Of a stretch of DNA of 64,000 nt, positions 57,380 through 64,000 are shown one piece after another. Source of the DNA: Candidatus Methylomirabilota bacterium. GTDB lineage: Bacteria; Methylomirabilota; Methylomirabilia; Methylomirabilales; Methylomirabilaceae. The stretch spans positions 1 to 64,000 of the forward strand of contig PQAM01000002.1 in NCBI GenBank assembly GCA_003104975.1. Direction: 5' to 3'. Every line of letters starts with the position of its first letter. Positions within the stretch are counted from its first letter, which is position 1. The position numbers and the translations under genes were made by a program. The notes under the pieces were generated by a model. That model saw only the letters and a program-made list of their open reading frames with translations, was not told where the DNA came from and made no database searches.

Positions 57380-57486
57380 ATTGAGAGCACCCAAAGGGTG
57401 CGCGGCAATCTCACTGTCCTGTCCTCGTGAGCTTGGAGAAATAGTGGCAAAGAACGGGTGGATTGCTTCGCGACGCTCGCAATGAC
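57380..57486. repeat. Dispersed palindromic element, family B (diverged)
   Basis: gggtgcgcggcaatctcact in the left part and ggattgcttcgcgacgctcgcaatgacg at the right. Lies in the 538-base divergent gap (57229-57766), which contains no gene but two promoters. Confidence 0.65.
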
Positions 57487-57693
57487 GTATCCCGATGTCT
57501 ATTCTTGGGGACGCTTGCCACTCGCACCCACATGTAGGACAAACACTGACAGGCAAATCATCCTTTTGCTGACAGCCGTAGCCCCAGTGCGATGCTAGGA
57601 TAATCTGGTTTTTAAGCTCGTCAGAGCGCCGGCGAGACCGTTAAGATTTGGAGCCACGCCTAACATACCACTTGACTGAGAAGAATTGTTTGG

Positions 57694-57721
57694 TTGACAA
57701 TTCTATAGCCCCGATTATTAT
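57694..57721 (+). promoter_or_regulatory. Sigma-70-type promoter for the 14-PAS kinase
   Basis: TTGACA (57694-57699), 16-base spacer, TATTAT (57716-57721). Predicted start near 57728. The leader contains ggaggggatg before the ATG at 57767. Confidence 0.68.
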
Positions 57722-57766
57722 GGAGCATCGGCAAACGATTCGCGCGCCGGCGGAGGGGATGTATAG

Positions 57767-60700
57767 ATGAAGGCGGAGACCGCAAAGCTCTTCGATAGTT
57801 CTATCCTCGGCAACACCCAAGAAACCCTCGATTTCATCACCAACATCCTGGAATCGTCCACCGAGTACTCCATCATCGGCAAGGACCTGGACGGCACCAT
57901 CCTGCTCTGGAACGAGGGCGCGCGGCGGCTGTACGGCTACGACCCGGAGGAGGTCGTCGGCCGGGCCAACTCCTCCATCCTGCACACGCCCGAGGACGTG
58001 GCCGCGGGCATACCCCGCAAGGCCATGGAGAGCGCGCTATACATGGGCAAGTGGGAGGGGACGATTAAGCGGGTCCGCAAGAACGGTGAGCAGTTCAGCG
58101 CCCGCGTCGTCATCACGCCCCGCCACGACGCCCAGGGCCAAACCATCGGCTTCCTGCTGATCTCCAAAGACATCTCGGGCGAGCTCCGCTTCAGCCAGCA
58201 GGTCAGCGAGGCCAAGCTGTTCGACCGGGCTATCGTCGGCAACGCGCAGGAGGCGGTGGACTTTATCACCAACATCCTGGAGTCGTCCACCGAGTACTCC
58301 ATCATCGGCAAGGACCTGGACGGCACCATCCTGCTCTGGAACGAGGGCGCGAGGCGGCTGTACGGCTTCGAACCGGAGGAGGTCGTCGGCCGGGCCAACT
58401 CCTCCATCCTGCACACGCCGGAGGACGTCGCTACGGGCAAACCCCGCGAAATCCTGGACAGCGCGCTGCGCGACGGCAAGTGGGAGGGGACGATCAAGCG
58501 GGTCCGCAAGAACGGTGAGCAGTTCACCGCCCGCGTGGTCATCACGCCGCGCCACGACGGCGAGGGCGCACCCATCGGCTTCCTGCTGATCTCCAAAGAC
58601 ATCTCCGACGAAATCCGCCTGACCGAGGAGCTGAAGTCGACCCAGTTCTACACCCGATCGCTCATTGAATCGAACATGGACGCCCTGATGACGACCGATC
58701 CGCTGGGGCTGATCACCGACGTCAACCGGCAGATGGAGGCGCTCACCGGCTGCAGCCGGGATGAGCTGATCGGCACACCGTTCAAGCGGTTCTTCACCGA
58801 CGCGGAGCAGGCCGAAAAAGGGATCCATCTGGTGCTCCGCGAAGGGCGGGTGGCCAACTACGAGCTGACGGCACGGGCCAAGGACGGCCGGCGCACCGTC
58901 GTCTCGTACAACGCCTCCACCTTCCGCGACGCGCACGGGCGGCTGCAGGGCGTCTTCGCCGCGGCCCGCGACATCACCGAGCAGAAAAAGCTGGAGCAGC
59001 AACTGCGGGAATCGCAGTCGTATAACCGGGGTCTTATCGAGGCCTCGGTCGACGGCCTCATCACGGTCGATCCCACCGGGACGATCACCGACGTCAACGA
59101 GCAGATGTGCCGGATGACCGGCTATACCCGCGAGGAGCTGATCGGCACGCCGTTCGCCGACTATTTCGCCGACCCGGAGCGGGCTACCGCCGGCGTCAAC
59201 GAGACGTTCGACAAGGGGGTCGTCACCAACTACGTGCTGGTCTTACTCACGCGGCAGGCGAAGAAGCTGCGGGTCTCGTTTAACGCCTCGGTGTTCAAGG
59301 ACCCGTCGGGCAGCACCCGCGGCATCTTCGCCTCGGCCCGCGACATCACCGAGCAGTCGGCGCTGCAGACGCAGCTTGCCGAAGAGCGGGCCTACAACCG
59401 GGGTCTCATCGAGGCCTCCCTCGACGGCCTGATCACCGTCGATCCGATGCTGACCATTACCGACGTCAACGAGACGATGTGTCGCATGTCGGACTACACG
59501 CGAGACGAACTGATCGGGTCGCCGTTCTCGCAGTACTTTACCGATCCGAAGCGGGCGGCCGAAGGCGTTCGCCTCACGCTGGACAAGGGGGCGGTCACCA
59601 ACTACGAGTTGCTGCTCAAGACCAAGGACGGCCGCGAAAGCCTGGTCTCATTCAACGCCGCCATCTTCAAGGACCAGACCGGCGCCGTGCGCGGCATCTT
59701 CGCCTCGGCCCGCGACATCACCGATCAGGCAAAGCTGCAGGGCCAGTTGGGCGACGAGCGAACCTACAACCGCGGCCTGATCGAGGCCTCGGTGGACGGC
59801 CTGGTCACCGTCGATGACTCGATGATCATCATGGACGTCAACGAAACGATGTGCCGGATGGCCGGCCGGCCGCACAACCAGCTCGTCGGCTCGTCGTTCC
59901 CCGGCTATTTCGTCGAGCGCGAGCGGGCCGCCGAGGGCGTCCGGTTGACCTTCAACGAAGGGGCCGTCACCAACTATGTCCTGACGCTGCAGGCGGCAGA
60001 CGGGGCGCAGGTGCCGGTCTCGTTCAACGCCGCGGTGTTCAAGGACACGTCAGGCACAGTCCGCGGCATCTTCGCCTCGGCCCGCGACATCACCGCCCAG
60101 AAACGGCTGGAGGCTCAGCTCCAGGCGTCGCAGACCTATACGCGCTCCCTCATCGAATCCAACATCGACGCGCTGATGACCACCGACCCCCTGGGGATCA
60201 TCACCGACGTCAACCAGCAGATGGAGTCCCTCACCGGCTGCAGCCGCGACGAGCTGATCAGCACCCCCTTCAAGACCTACTTCACCGACCCGGATCGGGC
60301 GGAAGAGGGCATCCGCCTGGTGCTCCGGGAGGGGAAGGTCACCAACTACGAGCTGACCGCCCGCGCCAAGCACGGCAAGGAGACCGTCGTCTCGTACAAC
60401 GCTACCACCTTCGCCGACCGGGACGGCAAGCTCCAGGGCGTGTTCGCCGCCGCCCGCGACATCACCGAGGCGAAGAAGCTTGACCGGCAGTTGCGCGAGC
60501 AGCAGACCTACCTGCGCGGCCTCATCGAATCGTCGGTGGACGGGCTGGTGACCGTCGATCCGCACGGCACCATCACCGACGTCAACGATCGGATCTGCCA
60601 GATGACCGGCTACACCCGCGGCGAGCTGGTCGGCACCCCCTTTGCCGACTACTTCACCGAGCCGGACCGGGCGCGGGAGGGGGTCCAGCGGACGTTTGAG

Positions 60701-63700
60701 GCCGGCTTCGTCACCGAGTACGCGCTGACGCTCGTCGCCCGCACCCGGCGGCTCTTGCAGGTCTCATTCAACGCCTCGGTGTTCAAGGAGCCCACCGGCG
60801 CCGTGCGCGGTATCTTCGCCTCGGCCCGCGACATTACGGACCGCGTCCGGCTGGAGGAGCAGCTCCGCGAGCAACAGACCTACCTGCGCGGCCTCATCGA
60901 GTCCTCGGTGGACGGCCTGATCACGGTGGACCCCGAGGGGTTCATTACCGACGTGAACGAGCAGATGTGCCGCATGACCGGCTACACCCGGGCCGATCTG
61001 ATCGGCACCCCCTTCAAGCGCTACTTCATCGAGCCGGAGAAGGCGGATGCCGGCGTCAAGCGGACCTTCGCCGAAGGGGTGGTTACCAACTACGCCCTGG
61101 TGCTCGTGACCAAGGGCGGTCGCAAGGCGACCGTCTCCTTCAACGCCTCGATCTTCAGGGGCGGAGACGGGCGCGTGCAAGGTATCTTCGCCAGCGCCCG
61201 CGACATCTCTGAGCAGGCGAGGCTGCAGACCCAGCTCGCCGAACAGCAGGCCTACAACCGCTCGCTGATTGAGGCCTCGGCCGACGCCCTGTTCGCCATC
61301 GCCCCCGACGGCATCATCACCGACGTGAACGCCGAGGCCACGCGGCTGACCGGGTATACCCGCAAGCACCTGATCAACTCGACCTTCGGCACCTACTTCA
61401 CCCAGCCGGAGCTGGCCAGGTCCGGCGTACAGCAAACGCTGCGCGAGGGCCGCGTCATCGGCTACGAGCTGGTGCTGATCACCCGCCACGGGCGACGGAT
61501 CGCGGTCAGTTTCAACGCCGGCGTCTTCACCGACGCGGCCGGCGCGCCGCTGGGCATCCTGGCGGCCGCCCGCGACATCACCGAGCAGAAAACGCTCGAA
61601 CAGCAGTTGCGCGACCAGCAGTTCTACACCCGCTCCCTCATCGAATCCAACATCGACGCGCTGATGACCACCGATCCCCTGGGGATCATCACCGACGTCA
61701 ACCAGCAGATGGAGTCCCTCACCGGCTGCAGCCGCGACGAGCTGATCGGCACCCCCTTCAAGACCTACTTCACCGACCCGGATCGGGCGGAAGAGGGCAT
61801 CCGCCTGGTGCTCCGGGAGGGGAAGGTCACCAACTACGAACTGACCGCCCGCGCCAAGCACGGCAAGGAGACCGTCGTCTCGTACAACGCTACCACCTTC
61901 GCCGACCGGGACGGCAAGCTCCAGGGCGTGTTCGCCGCCGCCCGCGACATCACCCAGACCAAGCAGGCGTCGCAATACGCCCGGTCGCTGATCGAGTCGA
62001 GCTTGGACCCGCTGGTCACCATCAGCCCGGACGGCAAGATCACCGACGTCAACGAGGCCACGATGGCGGTCACCGGCGTGCCCCGCGAGAAGCTGATCGG
62101 GACCGACTTCTCGAGTTACTTCACCGAGCCGGGCAAGGCGCGCGAGGGGTACAAGCAGGTCTTCGAGAAGGGGATCGTCACCGACTACGCCCTCACGATC
62201 CGGAGCACCACCGGGACGCTCACCGACGTTCTGTACAACGCGACGGTCTATAAGGACGACAAAGGCAACGTCCTGGGCGTCTTCGCCGCCGCCCGCGACA
62301 TCACGCAACAGAAGAAGGCCGGCGAGGAGCGCTCACGGCTGGCCGCCATCGTCGACTCCTCGGCCGATGCCATCATCGGCAAGACGCTCGAGGGCGTCAT
62401 CACGAGCTGGAACCGGGGCGCCGAGCGGATGTACGGCTACGCCGCATCCGAGGCGATCGGCCGGCACATCTCGATCCTCCTGCCCGCGCACATGCGGCAG
62501 GAGGAGCAGCGCATCCTGCAGCGGCTCAGCCAGGGCGAGATCATCGAGCCGTACGAAACCGTGCGTATCCGCAAGGGGGGCGAGATCATCGAGGTCTCCG
62601 TCACGGTCTCTCCGGTGCGGGACGCTGAGGGCAAGATCGTGGGCGCCTCGAAGATCTCGCGCGACATCACCGCCCAGAAGCAGGCCTCTCAGTATGCCCG
62701 CAGCCTGATCGAGTCCAGCCTGGACCCGCTGGTCACCATCAGCCCGGACGGCAAGATCACCGACGTCAACGAGGCCACGGTCAAGGTCACCGGCTGCAGC
62801 CGGGAGACGCTCATCGGGACCGACTTCTCCAGCTACTTCACCGAGCCGGAGAAGGCGCGCGAGGGCTACCTCCGCGTCTTTGCCGAGGGGTTTGTGTCGG
62901 ACTACCCGCTGACGATCCGGGCCAAAGACGGACGGCTGACCGACGTCCTGTACAACGCGTCGGTCTACAAGGACGCGCGCGGCAACGTCCTGGGCGTCTT
63001 CGCCGCCGCCCGCGACGTGACCGAGCGCAAACGGTTCGAGGTGGCGCTTCAGGAAAAGAACGTCGAGCTGGAGCGCGCGAGCGTGGCCAAGGACCGGTTC
63101 CTGGCCAGCATGTCGCACGAGCTGCGGACGCCGCTCAACGCCATCATCGGCTTTACCGGAACGCTGTTGATGAGACTCCCCGGCCCGCTGACGGGCGATC
63201 AGACCGATCAGCTCCAGACGATTCAGTCCGCAGCCAAGCATCTGCGGTCGCTGATCAACGACCTGCTGGACCTCGCCAAGATCGAGTCTGGCAAGACGAA
63301 GATCACCATCGAGCCGGTGGATTGCGCCAGCATCCTGGACGAGGTGGCGACGACGCTCCGCCCGCTGGCCCTTGCGAAGGGCCTGCAGTTCGAGGTGAGC
63401 GCAGCGAAGCCGGACTGCGTCCTGCAGACCGACCGCCGGGCCCTCAGCCAGATCCTGTTGAACCTAACCAGCAACGCTATCAAGTTCACGGAGCAGGGCC
63501 AGGTGATCCTGCGGGCCGAGTGCACAAGATGCGACGGAGGCACCCAGGCCCGTATCAGCATACGCGATACGGGGATCGGCATCGCAGCCGAGGCCCAGGC
63601 CCGGCTGTTTCAGGCCTTCCAGCAGGTCCACGACCCCGACACCCGGCCTACCGAAGGGACCGGTCTAGGGCTGTACCTCAGCCAGCGCCTGGCCGAGCTG

Positions 63701-63772
63701 TTAAACGCCCGCATTGAGTTCCAGAGCGAGGAGGGCAAAGGCAGCACCTTCACCCTGGTCCTGAAGGCTTGA
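57767..63772 (+). CDS. Soluble histidine kinase with 14 tandem PAS domains
   Basis: 2001 residues, no signal or membrane segment. PAS1 (1-147) and PAS2 (148-293) are close copies (ESSTEYSIIGKDLDGTILLW). PAS3-PAS11 follow with a 124-residue period, starting near 294, 418, 542, 666, 790, 914, 1038, 1162 and 1286, each with the pattern ITDVN...GTPF..YF and a closing FAxARDIT. PAS12, 13 and 14 start near 1404, 1525 and 1643. PAS13 is of a different type (SWNRGAERMYGY). HisKA has SMSHELRTPLNAI near 1781; ATPase has NAIKF, DTGIGI and GTGLGLYLS. No Cys/His pattern indicating haem or flavin was recognised. A response regulator follows 13 bases later. Confidence 0.93.
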   Translation: MKAETAKLFDSSILGNTQETLDFITNILESSTEYSIIGKDLDGTILLWNEGARRLYGYDPEEVVGRANSSILHTPEDVAAGIPRKAMESALYMGKWEGTIKRVRKNGEQFSARVVITPRHDAQGQTIGFLLISKDISGELRFSQQVSEAKLFDRAIVGNAQEAVDFITNILESSTEYSIIGKDLDGTILLWNEGARRLYGFEPEEVVGRANSSILHTPEDVATGKPREILDSALRDGKWEGTIKRVRKNGEQFTARVVITPRHDGEGAPIGFLLISKDISDEIRLTEELKSTQFYTRSLIESNMDALMTTDPLGLITDVNRQMEALTGCSRDELIGTPFKRFFTDAEQAEKGIHLVLREGRVANYELTARAKDGRRTVVSYNASTFRDAHGRLQGVFAAARDITEQKKLEQQLRESQSYNRGLIEASVDGLITVDPTGTITDVNEQMCRMTGYTREELIGTPFADYFADPERATAGVNETFDKGVVTNYVLVLLTRQAKKLRVSFNASVFKDPSGSTRGIFASARDITEQSALQTQLAEERAYNRGLIEASLDGLITVDPMLTITDVNETMCRMSDYTRDELIGSPFSQYFTDPKRAAEGVRLTLDKGAVTNYELLLKTKDGRESLVSFNAAIFKDQTGAVRGIFASARDITDQAKLQGQLGDERTYNRGLIEASVDGLVTVDDSMIIMDVNETMCRMAGRPHNQLVGSSFPGYFVERERAAEGVRLTFNEGAVTNYVLTLQAADGAQVPVSFNAAVFKDTSGTVRGIFASARDITAQKRLEAQLQASQTYTRSLIESNIDALMTTDPLGIITDVNQQMESLTGCSRDELISTPFKTYFTDPDRAEEGIRLVLREGKVTNYELTARAKHGKETVVSYNATTFADRDGKLQGVFAAARDITEAKKLDRQLREQQTYLRGLIESSVDGLVTVDPHGTITDVNDRICQMTGYTRGELVGTPFADYFTEPDRAREGVQRTFEAGFVTEYALTLVARTRRLLQVSFNASVFKEPTGAVRGIFASARDITDRVRLEEQLREQQTYLRGLIESSVDGLITVDPEGFITDVNEQMCRMTGYTRADLIGTPFKRYFIEPEKADAGVKRTFAEGVVTNYALVLVTKGGRKATVSFNASIFRGGDGRVQGIFASARDISEQARLQTQLAEQQAYNRSLIEASADALFAIAPDGIITDVNAEATRLTGYTRKHLINSTFGTYFTQPELARSGVQQTLREGRVIGYELVLITRHGRRIAVSFNAGVFTDAAGAPLGILAAARDITEQKTLEQQLRDQQFYTRSLIESNIDALMTTDPLGIITDVNQQMESLTGCSRDELIGTPFKTYFTDPDRAEEGIRLVLREGKVTNYELTARAKHGKETVVSYNATTFADRDGKLQGVFAAARDITQTKQASQYARSLIESSLDPLVTISPDGKITDVNEATMAVTGVPREKLIGTDFSSYFTEPGKAREGYKQVFEKGIVTDYALTIRSTTGTLTDVLYNATVYKDDKGNVLGVFAAARDITQQKKAGEERSRLAAIVDSSADAIIGKTLEGVITSWNRGAERMYGYAASEAIGRHISILLPAHMRQEEQRILQRLSQGEIIEPYETVRIRKGGEIIEVSVTVSPVRDAEGKIVGASKISRDITAQKQASQYARSLIESSLDPLVTISPDGKITDVNEATVKVTGCSRETLIGTDFSSYFTEPEKAREGYLRVFAEGFVSDYPLTIRAKDGRLTDVLYNASVYKDARGNVLGVFAAARDVTERKRFEVALQEKNVELERASVAKDRFLASMSHELRTPLNAIIGFTGTLLMRLPGPLTGDQTDQLQTIQSAAKHLRSLINDLLDLAKIESGKTKITIEPVDCASILDEVATTLRPLALAKGLQFEVSAAKPDCVLQTDRRALSQILLNLTSNAIKFTEQGQVILRAECTRCDGGTQARISIRDTGIGIAAEAQARLFQAFQQVHDPDTRPTEGTGLGLYLSQRLAELLNARIEFQSEEGKGSTFTLVLKA
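60143..60466 (+). repeat. Near-identical internal duplication, copy 1 (PAS7)
   Basis: 324 bp that differ from 61631-61954 at only three positions by direct comparison (gac/gat for Asp, agc/ggc giving Ser/Gly, gag/gaa for Glu). All other PAS repeats of the gene are far more diverged. Confidence 0.93.
61631..61954 (+). repeat. Near-identical internal duplication, copy 2 (PAS11)
   Basis: Second copy of the 324-bp segment, offset by 1488 bp, which equals four PAS periods of 124 codons. Points to recent gene conversion or recombination between repeats. Confidence 0.93.
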
Positions 63773-63785
63773 CGGAGCAGCGGTC

Positions 63786-64000
63786 ATGCGCGGTAAAAAG
63801 AAGGGGATGGGCAAAGGGGGCGTTCAGGATAACGGCCGCCGTGCGGTGTCGCCCGGCACAAGGTCCCGCACGGCACGGGCGCCGGTCACGGCGCTCCGCA
63901 TCCTGATCGTGGAAGACGATCGCGCGAGCCTCAAGCTGATGAGTTACCTGGTGCGGGCCCTCGGCCACACGGCGCTGGAGGCGCGGGACGGCCGCGAGGG
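63786..64000 (+). CDS. Response regulator, cut by the window end
   Basis: ATG 63786 with ggagcag upstream. The first 35 residues are basic and Gly-rich, then a receiver domain begins (LRILIVEDDRASLKLMSYLV) with the acidic pair EDD. The frame is open to the last base, so the phospho-acceptor Asp and any output domain are outside the window. Immediately downstream of the 14-PAS kinase, so its likely partner. Confidence 0.85.
   Translation, partial: MRGKKKGMGKGGVQDNGRRAVSPGTRSRTARAPVTALRILIVEDDRASLKLMSYLVRALGHTALEARDGRE

Noticed and set aside
58037-63241. Long minus-strand open frames opposite the PAS kinase
   Set aside because: They repeat with the PAS period because the sense repeats do; high-GC codon bias leaves antisense frames open.

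Overview
The window is GC-rich bacterial chromosome. The gene set suggests the NC10 phylum (Methylomirabilis-like): an alternative complex III operon, a complete coenzyme F420 operon, a Pup-type protein modifier, an aldehyde:ferredoxin oxidoreductase, PPi-type phosphofructokinase, and many dispersed palindromic and heptanucleotide repeats. This assignment is an inference from gene content; no rRNA gene is present.

Layout. 1-8.5 kb: an outer-membrane-like protein, then the six-gene alternative complex III operon actABCDEF. 8.5-15.1 kb: an mqsRA toxin-antitoxin pair with a readable promoter/operator, a GlcG-like protein, a three-gene histidine kinase/response regulator operon, glgC, cysE and a DUF1858 protein. 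15.3-18.9 kb: cca, tRNA-Gly(CCC), pfp and a DUF4398 protein. 18.9-24.6 kb (minus strand): cofG-cofH-npdG-cofD-cofC-cofE, enough for 5-deazaflavin and F420 synthesis plus F420 reduction. 25-32.7 kb: folE, moaB, pup, an FmdB zinc ribbon, DUF1015, aldehyde oxidoreductase with a MoaD-like partner, a nitrilase-fold protein whose nucleophile position is Ser, and a DUF35/thiolase pair. 32.9-37.4 kb: secA, an M23 peptidase and a small membrane protein. 37.4-42 kb: a decayed accessory region holding truncated or fused remnants of restriction/defence genes, two DUF488 genes, and small toxin-antitoxin genes (brnT pair, hicB with a nonsense-broken hicA, an 18-codon higA stub). 42-52.7 kb: housekeeping genes prfB (with programmed +1 frameshift), lnt, cdsA, frr, pyrH, tsf, rpsB, argJ, argC, rpsI, rplM. 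52.8-64 kb: a divergent signalling pair, namely a 1470-residue degenerate-kinase/ATPase/GAF protein and a 2001-residue cytoplasmic histidine kinase with 14 PAS domains, followed by a response regulator cut by the window end.

The strongest unusual signals are: (i) tandem 7-bp repeat arrays that sit on gene ends, supply stop codons and are translated inside actB and cca; (ii) the 14-PAS kinase with a nearly identical internal PAS duplication, facing a kinase-like protein that has lost its catalytic Asp; (iii) Pup ending in Gly-Gly-Glu; (iv) the defence-gene graveyard made of N-terminus-to-C-terminus deletion joins; (v) a Cys-to-Ser nitrilase homologue; and (vi) a mqsRA promoter whose spacer is the operator and whose predicted transcript is leaderless.
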